Made by a program: the position numbers and the translations under genes. This document shows positions 1 through 5,390 of a stretch of 8,293 nt of DNA, piece by piece. The notes beneath the pieces were generated by a model. The model saw nothing but the letters and a program-made list of their open reading frames with translations, did no database searches and was not told where the DNA came from. Every line of letters starts with the position of its first letter. The first letter of the stretch is position 1. Source of the stretch: an uncultured Thermoanaerobacteraceae bacterium (GTDB lineage: Bacteria; Bacillota; DSM-12270; Thermacetogeniales; Thermacetogeniaceae); contig CALGIY010000163.1 in the NCBI GenBank assembly GCA_937914965.1, positions 1 to 8,293 on the forward strand, given 5' to 3'.

Positions 1-1
1 T

Positions 2-364
2 AAGATCATCCAAACAGCCTACCGCTTCCTGGGTGTCCCTTATGTGTGGGCAGGCACGTCACCATCTGGATTTGACTGCTCCGGTTTCGTCAAGTATGTG
101 TATTCCTTAAATGGGATCACTCTCCCGCGTGTAGCCTGTGACCAGGCAAATGCCGGGACCAAAATACAGAGTATGTCACAACTACAGCGGGGAGATCTTG
201 TATGTTTTTCCGGCAGTAGAAACGGTTATGTCGATCATATTGGCATCTATGTCGGAAACAATCAGGTCATCCACGCCAGCAGCAGTGCTCGTCGTATTGT
301 TGTATCTTCTCTGAGCGGCAGCTGGTACCAGCAGACATTCGTCCGTGGTGTACGCATACTCTAG
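2..364 (+). CDS. NlpC/P60-family cell-wall peptidase, C-terminal part (5' end off the window)
   Basis: The reading frame is open from the left edge, and translation upstream of the first in-frame GTG (position 44) still fits the family (...TAYRFLGVPYVWAGTSPSGFDCSGF), so the gene begins outside the window. The visible ~120 residues are an almost complete NlpC/P60 papain-like domain. The catalytic cysteine is in FDCSGF, the catalytic histidine in DHIGIYVGN, and the third polar residue is probably the histidine of QVIHASS. Family members cut peptide bonds in peptidoglycan stems, usually between D-glutamate and a diamino acid, outside the membrane. Any signal peptide or wall-binding repeats (SH3b, LysM) would lie in the missing part. 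The stop is TAG at 362-364. The next gene converges on it from the other strand. The domain call is secure; substrate and full architecture are not visible. Confidence 0.93.
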   Translation, partial: KIIQTAYRFLGVPYVWAGTSPSGFDCSGFVKYVYSLNGITLPRVACDQANAGTKIQSMSQLQRGDLVCFSGSRNGYVDHIGIYVGNNQVIHASSSARRIVVSSLSGSWYQQTFVRGVRIL

Positions 365-414
365 CCGAAGGTTGACTTAAGGTAGAAACGCGGTAGAAAA
401 ATATTAATAAGCAA

Positions 415-451
415 AACGGCCAGGACAACATATATTGGAGTCCTGGCCGTT
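415..451. terminator. Bidirectional intrinsic terminator between convergent genes
   Basis: A perfect 12-bp inverted repeat, AACGGCCAGGAC at 415-426 and GTCCTGGCCGTT at 440-451, encloses a 13-nt A/T-rich loop. Rightwards it is followed by a T-rich but interrupted run (ACTTATTTCTTT). Leftwards it is followed by TTTTGCTTATTAATATTTTT. It sits 50 nt past the NlpC/P60 stop and beyond the end of the leftward M20 gene, where a shared terminator is expected. Confidence 0.85.
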
Positions 452-486
452 ACTTATTTCTTTGGAGCTGACAGCTGGTATTCGAC

Positions 487-503
487 AAAAACCGGATACC
501 GGT
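487..503 (-). terminator. Small candidate terminator for the leftward M20 gene
   Basis: Read on the minus strand, ACCGG (503-499), a 3-nt TAT loop and CCGGT (495-491) form a 5-bp hairpin followed directly by TTTT (490-487). It lies about 25 nt downstream of the M20 hydrolase stop. The stem is short, so it may only assist the stronger hairpin at 415-451. Confidence 0.4.
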
Positions 504-528
504 AGCCCTCCCCCCCGGGGCCTGTCCT

Positions 529-1749
529 CTAGGCCAAAGCCAAAGCGGCAAATGTTTTTGTATCTTCTAGCATGTTGTTGATAATGGTATATTCATTAGG
601 CTGGTGTGCCAATTCATCAAGGGTTGACCAGGCCACTGCAGGAATCCCCAACTCTCTTAAAATAGCCGCGCAGGTCCCCCCACCGATTCCCCCTATTTTA
701 GGTGATATCCCTCGCTGTATTAAGGCATTACTCAGCTTTTTAACCACCGCAGCCTCAGGTGAGGTAGGAAGAGGGGCACTAACCCTCTGTAGGAAATCAT
801 AGCTAATCGCCACTTTGTATTGATACTCATATTTTGTCGCCAATTGTTCGATATCACTCACTACAGCATCAAGGTCCCAAGACGGCAGTATCCGAAAATC
901 GACAGTGAAAACATCCTTACCTGGTACCACATTGGGACTGCTGACATTGGCAAACTTTTGAGTCAATTCAAAAGTTGAGTAGGGCGGATCGAAAAGAAGG
1001 TCACGATCCCTGTATTTCAGGCGCAGTGTTTCAATAAGCTCCACTGCAAACAGAGAGCCCACCCATCCTGCATTAATACCGTTGTGTGGCTGTGAACTAT
1101 GCGTCTCCTTACCAATTACAGTAAACCGGCACCACAAAATAGACTTTTCGGCTACCTCGATAAAGCTTCCGTCAGGAACCCCCGCATCAGGTATTAGTGC
1201 CTCATCCCCAGGTTTAAATAAACCCTGGTCTGCCAGATACTTAAGCCCATAGGTGCTTCCCGCCTCCTCATCACTGACAAAAAGCATGCCCAAATCCTTC
1301 TTTGGCTGCAGCCCCAGCCGTTTTAAAGTTATCAGGCTGTAAACCATACAGGCAATGGCCTGTCCATTGTCCTCAACCCCGCGGCCATAGATGCGGCCAT
1401 CTCTAACAACTGGAGAAAAGGGATCTGTCTCCCAGGTATTGAGATCCCCTGCAGCAACAGTATCCATATGCCCCGCGAACCAGAGTGTCCCCTGCTCACC
1501 ACTGCCAGGTAAACAGCTCACCAGGTTGGGGCGCTTGCCTTCTGGCACAGAATCATCATCCACTTCCATAATCTCAACCGGCAGATGATGCTCTTCTAGA
1601 AAATTAGCCAGCCATACGGCCCTCTGGTACTCTCCCTTCCCACCGAAAGATGGATTAACAGCGGGAATAGAACATAAATCAACGAGGAATTTTACCATCT
1701 CATCCCTTAGGGATTCCACAACCCCAGCAACATCTTCAATAGTACTCAC
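529..1749 (-). CDS. M20-family metallohydrolase (ArgE/DapE/carboxypeptidase-like)
   Basis: A zinc-dependent amidohydrolase or peptidase of about 406 residues with all family metal and catalytic positions visible: His94 and Asp96 in GHMDT, bridging Asp127 in GRGVEDN, the Glu161-Glu162 pair in SDEEAG, Asp188 in IPDAG, and His382 in LAHQPNEY. A dimerisation-domain histidine (H217, GKETHSSQP) lies in the central insert, as in two-domain M20 enzymes. Family members release acyl or peptide groups (N-acetylornithine, succinyl-diaminopimelate, dipeptides); nothing here identifies the substrate. I place the start at GTG 1749 because GGAG (1761-1758) lies 8 nt upstream and a promoter at 1827-1799 would start the transcript near 1792. 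The longer in-frame GTG at 1788 has no proper ribosome binding site and would leave almost no leader. The enzyme is probably cytoplasmic, since no signal peptide is seen. The gene shares strand with the SanA-like gene upstream but seems to have its own promoter. Confidence 0.93.
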   Translation of the reverse strand: MSTIEDVAGVVESLRDEMVKFLVDLCSIPAVNPSFGGKGEYQRAVWLANFLEEHHLPVEIMEVDDDSVPEGKRPNLVSCLPGSGEQGTLWFAGHMDTVAAGDLNTWETDPFSPVVRDGRIYGRGVEDNGQAIACMVYSLITLKRLGLQPKKDLGMLFVSDEEAGSTYGLKYLADQGLFKPGDEALIPDAGVPDGSFIEVAEKSILWCRFTVIGKETHSSQPHNGINAGWVGSLFAVELIETLRLKYRDRDLLFDPPYSTFELTQKFANVSSPNVVPGKDVFTVDFRILPSWDLDAVVSDIEQLATKYEYQYKVAISYDFLQRVSAPLPTSPEAAVVKKLSNALIQRGISPKIGGIGGGTCAAILRELGIPAVAWSTLDELAHQPNEYTIINNMLEDTKTFAALALA

Positions 1750-1798
1750 AATATTCACTCCGTTTTCTAGGATAAGTTTTTGGTACACCCTGGTATAG

Positions 1799-1827
1799 AA
1801 TATACTCTAAACTCCTGACCCCATCAA
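1799..1827 (-). promoter_or_regulatory. Sigma-A-type promoter of the M20 gene
   Basis: On the minus strand, TTGATG (1827-1822) and TATATT (1804-1799) are separated by 17 nt and match the consensus at 4 of 6 and 5 of 6 positions. The -35 box overlaps the TGA stop of the SanA-like gene. The inferred transcript start near 1792 leaves a leader of about 43 nt to the GTG at 1749. Confidence 0.6.
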
Positions 1828-2510
1828 TGATCATTTGTCAAGTCACCATCCCTACTTATTGGTATCAAATCGCCAAGATATGTAGGCTCAGGCTCAAAAA
1901 TTACCATAAAGAAATCTTTTACTCTTGCCAAACTCTCTCTCAAATTTCTAATTTCTTGACCAACATATTGCCTTGGATCAGAGGCAACACCATACGCTTT
2001 AAGTCCCAGCTTTTCAGCAATATACAATGCCCGATACAAATGATATCTCTGTGTTACAATGATAATCTTGTCGGCTTCAAAAACATCTCTTGCACGATAA
2101 AGGCTTTCATATGTAGAAAACCCTGCATGATCCATAAAAATATGCTCGGAAATAATACCTCTATCCACTGCAAATTGCTTCATAACATTGACCTCATCAT
2201 ATTCTTTCCTACTATGATCACCACTCATCAGTAATCTGTCAGAAGCCCCATTCTCATATAATTCGATACCTTGTAAAAGCCTATCCTCAAGCATAGGACT
2301 CGGTCCATCACCCCACACACCAGCACCGAGAATAAGAATGCAGTCAGCATCTAACGAAGCTGCCTCATCTACGGTGATAATTTTATCTCTAACTGATGAT
2401 TTGACATAGGTATTAATAATTAATATAGATACCAACCCTAATGCACTGACTAACATTAAAATAATTAATCCAAGCGATAGTTTTTTTCTGCTTTTTACTG
2501 GTTTTGTCAT
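1824..2510 (-). CDS. SanA/YdcF-like DUF218 membrane-anchored protein
   Basis: A 228-residue protein with a basic N-terminus (KSRKK), one hydrophobic helix at about residues 12-33 and an extracytoplasmic DUF218 domain at about 54-185. Family hallmarks are the strand-loop ILILGAGV (58-65), the LLMSGD stretch (93-98) and TQRYHLYRA (153-161). SanA of enterobacteria affects envelope permeability and vancomycin sensitivity at high temperature; YdcF and ElyC are related envelope proteins. The biochemical activity of the family is poorly defined, so only a cell-envelope role is inferred. The ATG at 2510 has AGGAG (2525-2521) 10 nt upstream. The left inverted repeat of the insertion sequence begins about 38 nt upstream of the start codon, leaving little room for a native promoter. 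The M20 gene follows on the same strand and a cell-wall hydrolase lies beyond, so the neighbourhood has an envelope flavour. Confidence 0.88.
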   Translation of the reverse strand: MTKPVKSRKKLSLGLIILMLVSALGLVSILIINTYVKSSVRDKIITVDEAASLDADCILILGAGVWGDGPSPMLEDRLLQGIELYENGASDRLLMSGDHSRKEYDEVNVMKQFAVDRGIISEHIFMDHAGFSTYESLYRARDVFEADKIIIVTQRYHLYRALYIAEKLGLKAYGVASDPRQYVGQEIRNLRESLARVKDFFMVIFEPEPTYLGDLIPISRDGDLTNDH

Positions 2511-2547
2511 TTGAAGTTCGCTCCTGTGTCAGAACCCACCCTGACCC

Positions 2548-2570
2548 GATAGTGTAAAGTATTTGTAGGA
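2548..2570 (+). repeat. Left terminal inverted repeat of the ISLre2-like element
   Basis: Aligned with the reverse complement of 4072-4094, 17 of 23 positions match by eye, ending in the shared block TTTGTAGGA. The outermost bases are uncertain by 1-3 nt because no target duplication fixes the ends. Confidence 0.72.
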
Positions 2571-2589
2571 GAAAATGTTGGAGAAAAAG

Positions 2590-2658
2590 ACAAGAGATCA
2601 TCACTTTTGGTAGAATTAGAGTCACCACAACAAAACTACCTAGGAGAGGATCTCTTGT
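2590..2658 (+). promoter_or_regulatory. Fold-back structure over the transposase start site
   Basis: ACAAGAGATC (2590-2599) is a perfect complement of GATCTCTTGT (2649-2658), which contains the GTG start at 2657. A nested pair, GGTAG (2609-2613) with CTACC (2636-2640), extends the structure and leaves the AGGAGAGG ribosome binding region (2642-2649) in an internal loop. A transcript entering from outside the element would carry both arms and hide the start codon. Such protection against read-through is known for other elements such as IS10 and IS50; for this element it is inferred. Confidence 0.55.
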
Positions 2659-4037
2659 GAATAACATTGTACAACAAATATGTGAAGAATTCATTAGCGA
2701 AGTATCCGGATTTTTTGCTTCAGGTTCAATTAGAAAAATTGAAGAAATGGAAACGACGTTAAAAAAGAAAGCAGATTCTTTCATTTTATCAATGATGACA
2801 GCCTATCTGGACAGCTTGGATCAGGCAATAGTAGAAGACAAGGCTGGCCGCAGTAAAAAAGGGATAGTAATAGAGCGGAGAGATGAGAAACGTGAATTAT
2901 GTACAGCTTTTGGTCAGCTAAGATTTATGAGGACTTACTTCCATGATAAGCGTAACCAAAATTATGTTTATCTTCTAGATCAAGCAGTAGGCTTAGAAAG
3001 CTATAATCGTGTATCCGGGACAGTTACAGTAGAGCTAGTGGAACATGCCCAGGAAGCTTCATATGGTGAAAGCAGTAGGCATGTGACAGGTGAGGCCATA
3101 AGTAGACAGACAGTGATGCAAAAGCTTCGCTTGCTAAAGGATTTAAAGATAGAGCCGCCATCGGACAAACGCAACGTAAAAATACTGCATGTGGATGCCG
3201 ATGAAGACCATGTGCCTTTGCAGAATGGCCGTAATGCCATAGTTCCCCTGATCTGTGTATATGAAGGTGTAAAGTATAACGGTAAGCGTGGTCAGTGCAT
3301 AAACCCACATTACATAAGCAGTTACGGCAAAACAACTGAAGAATTATGGCTAGAAACAGTGGACTGGATATATAACTCTTATGACGTAGATAACATTGAA
3401 AGAATATATCTGCACGGTGATGGCGCCTTGTGGATAAAAGAAGGCTTAAATTGGCTACCCAAAGCAAAGATGGTGTTAGATAAATATCATTTGCGTAAAT
3501 CAATACTTTCGGCCACAGGCAGGCACCCACCCAGAAGCTCGTGAAGCCATCTATTCAGCAGTATTAAACGATGACAAAAAGGCATTTAATCAAATGGGTA
3601 AGCCGCTTATTAAAAATGCTGTTAGTAAAACCGAAACCGAAAGAATAAAAGACTGTTTAAGGTACTTACGCAACAACTGGGAAGCAATCACAATATACAA
3701 CCAGGAAGCGTGCGGCGGAAGTTGTACTGAGGGTCATGTCAGTCATGTTTTATCCAGTCGTTTAAGTAGCCGCCCAATGGGCTGGAGCAGGAAGGGTTTA
3801 AAGCAAATGGCCGAACTACGTGCCTATTGCAGCAGCGGTGGGCATGTAAGGCTTGAACACCTGCAACATGGCGAATTTAAACACAGTGTCAGTAAAAGGC
3901 TCGCTAAGAAGGCTGCCAATGCCTTTAAGAAAACAGCTATGGAGAAGCGTGGAAATGTGACAATACTTAGTAAAGGCAAAGTAATACCAATGTTTCATTG
4001 CTTGAATGGATTGCGAAATGGAAATGGTGTTCTGTAA
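2657..4037 (+). pseudogene. ISLre2-family (UPF0236) DDE transposase, frameshifted
   Basis: The gene opens at GTG 2657 with AGGAG/AGAGG 7-10 nt upstream. The first frame carries 295 codons to a TGA at 3542-3544. The rest of the protein continues one frame over, open through the TAA at 4035-4037. The likely catalytic aspartates are in LHVDADEDHV (about residue 180) and LHGDGALWI (about 255). The glutamate is in CTEGHVSHVLSSRLSSRPMGWS (GAG at 3729-3731), after the shift. The break lies near 3525-3535, where ACCC is repeated in tandem (GCACCCACCCAG). Removing one copy gives a continuous ...SATGRHPEAREAIYSAVLNDD... reading and a protein of about 458 residues, within the usual size for the family. 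Removing a single base would also restore the frame. The upper fragment ends before the glutamate, so it should lack transposition activity. Programmed frameshifting is not typical of this family, so mutation is the simpler explanation. Confidence 0.88.
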
Positions 4038-4071
4038 AATCCAAAAGTTGGGATGATCTCGAAATAAATTA

Positions 4072-4094
4072 TCCTACAAAAAGTTGACACCGTC
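4072..4094 (-). repeat. Right terminal inverted repeat of the ISLre2-like element
   Basis: This is the partner of 2548-2570, beginning TCCTACAAA on the plus strand and reading inwards on the minus strand. It starts 35 nt after the transposase stop. It contains an outward-facing TTGACA (4084-4089), but no suitable -10 box is seen at the right distance. Confidence 0.72.
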
Positions 4095-4109
4095 CATCTT
4101 TTCCTGGTA

Positions 4110-4138
4110 TTGACATCTGGCTGGCTAATGTTTATAAT
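4110..4138 (+). promoter_or_regulatory. Perfect-consensus sigma-A promoter for aroF and the trp genes
   Basis: TTGACA (4110-4115) and TATAAT (4133-4138) are exact consensus hexamers separated by exactly 17 nt. Transcription should begin near 4145, about 80 nt before the first regular TRAP triplet. A strong unregulated promoter followed by an attenuator is the expected layout for a TRAP-controlled operon. Confidence 0.9.
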
Positions 4139-4152
4139 GTCTGCAAGGTAGG

Positions 4153-4175
4153 GTCCACTTACTTGTGCGGTGGAT
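4153..4175 (+). promoter_or_regulatory. Possible 5' stem-loop at the start of the aroF leader RNA
   Basis: GTCCAC (4153-4158) can pair with GTGGAT (4170-4175), six pairs including one G-U, over an 11-nt loop. This would lie within about 10 nt of the predicted RNA 5' end. The Bacillus subtilis trp leader also has a 5' stem-loop that aids TRAP binding; equivalence here is only inferred. Confidence 0.35.
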
Positions 4176-4223
4176 GAATTAAGTTGAGCGAAGAGCATAG
4201 CTGAGCAAAAACTGCATATATTT

Positions 4224-4274
4224 GAGATGAGATGAGTGGAGACGAGCAGAGATGAGCTGAGATGAGGCTGGGAG
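4224..4274 (+). promoter_or_regulatory. TRAP (MtrB) binding site 1, aroF leader
   Basis: Nine GAG triplets occur at an exact 5-nt period, starting at 4224, 4229, 4234, 4239, 4244, 4249, 4254, 4259 and 4264, with 2-nt spacers (AT, AT, TG, AC, CA, AT, CT, AT). A tenth lies at 4272-4274 after a longer gap. TRAP is an 11-subunit ring that, when loaded with tryptophan, wraps RNA carrying (G/U)AG triplets spaced by 2-3 nt. The last two regular triplets lie in or next to the antiterminator arm, so TRAP binding would prevent antitermination. The mtrB gene is not in this window. Confidence 0.85.
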
Positions 4275-4306
4275 AACTGTCTTTTGGGATGTGAACCGGC
4301 GCTCAT
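4262..4306 (+). promoter_or_regulatory. Antiterminator of the aroF attenuator
   Basis: ATGAGGCTGG (4262-4271), which contains the last regular GAG triplet, pairs with CCGGC-G-CTCAT (4296-4306) through ten base pairs with G4301 bulged. The downstream arm uses the same bases as the 5' half of the terminator stem, so the two structures exclude each other. This should be the form taken when TRAP is not bound, allowing read-through into aroF. Confidence 0.78.
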
Positions 4307-4323
4307 TTGAGTGCTGGTTTTTT
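4295..4323 (+). terminator. Attenuator terminator of the aroF leader
   Basis: ACCGGCGCT (4295-4303) pairs with AGTGCTGGT (4310-4318) over the 6-nt loop CATTTG: nine pairs, two of them G-U. The stem runs into TTTTTT (4318-4323). It lies about 105 nt before the aroF start codon, inside the leader and not at the end of a gene, as expected of an attenuator. Confidence 0.88.
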
Positions 4324-4331
4324 GTATTTCA

Positions 4332-4380
4332 GGGGTTAAGGCGTGAGTTTACATTAAGGCAATAAAGCGAGCCTGACCCC
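4332..4380 (+). promoter_or_regulatory. Second leader hairpin downstream of the aroF attenuator
   Basis: GGGGTTAAGGC (4332-4342) can pair with GCCTGACCCC (4371-4380), ten pairs with one bulged A and one G-U. The right arm is part of an 18-nt sequence (4367-4384) repeated exactly at 5424-5441 in the trpE leader, where a shorter version of the stem also forms. Its role is unknown. The rest of the stretch up to aroF shows nothing else I can name. Confidence 0.4.
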
Positions 4381-4428
4381 GATTTTGCCAGGGGGATGGG
4401 TTTCCTTTGGGGGGAAGGATTGGTGGAT

Positions 4429-5250
4429 ATGATGAAGTCTTATCGGCTGGTAAGCCGCGAGGTGAAAAATGAAAAGACCTTGGTTAGGGTGAAGGATGCG
4501 GTCTTTGGGGGGCGCAAAGTTGTGGTTATCGCGGGTCCCTGTGCAGTAGAGAGCAGGGAGCAACTGCTTGCGGCAGCCAGCAGAGTATCCCAGGCTGGGG
4601 CTGTGATGCTGCGGGGAGGCACTTTTAAAACCAGAACTTCACCATACAGCTTCCAAGGGTTGGGGGAAGAAGGGTTGAAAATTTTGGCGGAGGCCTCCTT
4701 AGAAACAGGTCTAGCAACGATTACAGAGGTTGTGGATCAAGCCAGTTTGGAACTGGCCTTGGAATATGTGGATATGCTGCAGATAGGTGCCAGAAATATG
4801 CATAATTCCAGCCTTCTGTGCATGGTAGGGCGTTCCGGGAAGCCGGTGCTTTTGAAGAGGGGACTTTCTGCTACAGTGGAGGAGTGGCTGCTGGCTGCAG
4901 AATATATTGTTGCTGCGGGTAATGACAATGTGGTTCTCTGTGAGCGGGGTATCCGTACCTTTGAACATGTCACCCGCAATACCCTGGACCTAAGCATTGT
5001 TCCACTTGTGCAGGAGTTAAGCCACCTGCCGGTGATCGTTGACCCCAGCCACGCTACCGGGGACCGCCATTTAGTGGTGCCTATGTCACGGGCGGCGGTG
5101 GCAGCCGGGGCTGACGGCCTAATTTTGGAAGTGCATCCACAGCCAGAAAGGGCGCTCTGCGATGGGTTCCAGTCTCTTTCTACAGATGAATTTGACTGTC
5201 TGATGCCTGGACTGCGGGCGATAGCGGCAACAGTAGGCCGGGTAGCCTGA
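4429..5250 (+). CDS. aroF: 3-deoxy-D-arabino-heptulosonate 7-phosphate (DAHP) synthase, type I-beta, catalytic core only
   Basis: Condenses phosphoenolpyruvate with erythrose 4-phosphate, the first step towards chorismate and aromatic amino acids. The sequence follows the type I-beta (KDO8P-synthase-like) barrel: VIAGPCAVES with metal-ligand Cys38, LRGGTFKTRTSPYSFQGLG, LQIGARNMHN, KPVLLKRGLSAT, LCERGIRTFE, IVDPSHATGD with His208, and ILEVHPQPERALCDG with Glu234 and Asp245 completing the metal site. At 273 residues it is just the barrel. The chorismate mutase domain fused to the Bacillus enzyme and the ACT-like domain of the Thermotoga enzyme are absent. I chose ATG 4429, with AAGGA (4415-4419) 9 nt upstream. 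ATG 4432 follows directly, and ATG 4396 has a G-run abutting it with no spacer. The gene has its own promoter and TRAP-type attenuator, and trpE follows 204 nt after its stop. Such paralogues are named aroF, aroG or aroA in different genomes. Confidence 0.95.
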   Translation: MMKSYRLVSREVKNEKTLVRVKDAVFGGRKVVVIAGPCAVESREQLLAAASRVSQAGAVMLRGGTFKTRTSPYSFQGLGEEGLKILAEASLETGLATITEVVDQASLELALEYVDMLQIGARNMHNSSLLCMVGRSGKPVLLKRGLSATVEEWLLAAEYIVAAGNDNVVLCERGIRTFEHVTRNTLDLSIVPLVQELSHLPVIVDPSHATGDRHLVVPMSRAAVAAGADGLILEVHPQPERALCDGFQSLSTDEFDCLMPGLRAIAATVGRVA

Positions 5251-5267
5251 GTAACCCGACTTTTTTT
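5239..5267 (+). terminator. Weak hairpin and T-run after aroF
   Basis: CGGGT (5239-5243) and ACCCG (5254-5258) form a 5-bp stem over a 10-nt loop that contains the aroF stop codon, followed by AC and seven T (5261-5267). It may partly uncouple aroF from trpE. The stem is short, so read-through is likely. Confidence 0.4.
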
Positions 5268-5272
5268 ATTGG

Positions 5273-5300
5273 TTGATGAGAGAATGGCTTAAATGATAAT
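5273..5300 (+). promoter_or_regulatory. Possible second promoter ahead of trpE
   Basis: TTGATG (5273-5278) and GATAAT (5295-5300) are separated by 16 nt, matching consensus at 4 of 6 and 5 of 6 positions. Transcription would begin near 5307, just before the first TRAP triplet at 5315. A promoter here would explain why trpE has its own attenuator, but read-through from the aroF promoter is equally possible. Confidence 0.35.
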
Positions 5301-5314
5301 TGAATATTTCATTA

Positions 5315-5357
5315 GAGATGAGATGAGTTAGACGAGTTTGAGTTGAGCTGAGATGAG
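5315..5357 (+). promoter_or_regulatory. TRAP (MtrB) binding site 2, trpE leader
   Basis: Nine triplets: GAG at 5315, 5320, 5325, TAG at 5329, then GAG at 5334, 5340, 5345, 5350 and 5355. Spacers are mostly 2 nt, with one of 1 nt before the TAG and one of 3 nt. The last 19 nt of the site and its border (5344-5362) are identical to 4253-4271 in the aroF leader. As there, the final triplets lie in or beside the antiterminator arm. Confidence 0.83.
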
Positions 5358-5390
5358 GCTGGATGTTAATTGGGAGTGACCAGTGCTTAT
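5353..5390 (+). promoter_or_regulatory. Antiterminator of the trpE attenuator
   Basis: ATGAGGCTGG (5353-5362) pairs with CCAGT-G-CTTAT (5380-5390), ten pairs with G5385 bulged at the same place as in the aroF leader. Compared with that leader, a U-G pair becomes U-A and two G-C pairs become G-U, so pairing is kept although the downstream arm has changed. The loop is 17 nt, against 24 nt in the aroF leader. Confidence 0.78.

Larger units (their letters stand above)
2548..4094 (+). mobile_element. ISLre2-family insertion sequence, probably inactive
   Basis: An element of about 1.55 kb bounded by imperfect inverted repeats (2548-2570 and 4072-4094) and filled by one transposase gene of the UPF0236/ISLre2 type. 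The transposase is frameshifted, so the copy is probably not autonomous. I compared 8-10 bp of flanking sequence on each side for several choices of end base and saw no target duplication, which suggests an old insertion or later rearrangement. The left end lies just upstream of the SanA-like gene; the right end lies 15 nt before the -35 box of the aroF promoter. Confidence 0.85.
4253..4384 (+). repeat. Repeated leader module, copy 1 (aroF)
   Basis: This copy shares three exact blocks with the trpE leader: 19 nt at 4253-4271 (with 5344-5362), 25 nt at 4305-4329 (with 5389-5413) and 18 nt at 4367-4384 (with 5424-5441). The order is kept and the spacing between blocks differs, so the two leaders look like diverged copies of one ancestral attenuator. 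Confidence 0.8.

Noticed and set aside
452..528. A small gene or RNA between the bidirectional terminator and the M20 stop
   Set aside because: Apart from the small palindrome at 491-503 there is no open frame with a ribosome binding site and no recognisable RNA structure.
1750..1788. Longer M20 hydrolase start at GTG 1788
   Set aside because: No ribosome binding site at a proper distance, and the predicted promoter would start transcription only a few bases upstream. GTG 1749 has GGAG at 8 nt.
3024..3530. 168-codon minus-strand open frame inside the transposase
   Set aside because: It is antisense to well-conserved transposase sequence and its translation shows no recognisable domain.
2657..4037. 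Programmed ribosomal frameshift joining the two transposase halves
   Set aside because: No slippery heptamer followed by a stimulatory structure is seen at the junction, ISLre2 transposases are normally a single frame, and a tandem ACCC duplication explains the shift.
4162..4182. Leader peptide of the enterobacterial trpL type (GTG CGG TGG ATG AAT TAA)
   Set aside because: It has only five codons with one tryptophan codon, no convincing ribosome binding site, and no counterpart in the trpE leader.
4224..4266. Simple tandem repeat or CRISPR-like array from the GATGA periodicity
   Set aside because: Only the (G/U)AG positions are constant while the 2-nt spacers vary, and the array is coupled to mutually exclusive hairpins, so it is a protein-binding site.
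4145..4323. T-box riboswitch controlling the aroF/trp operon
   Set aside because: T-box leaders are common ahead of trp genes in Firmicutes, but the conserved AGGGUGGNACCGCG antiterminator bulge is absent and the triplet array plus overlapping hairpins fit TRAP better.
4396..4428. Longer aroF start at ATG 4396
   Set aside because: The AGGGGG run abuts the ATG with no spacer, and the extra residues (MGFLWGEGLVD) do not resemble family N-termini. ATG 4429 has AAGGA at a good distance.
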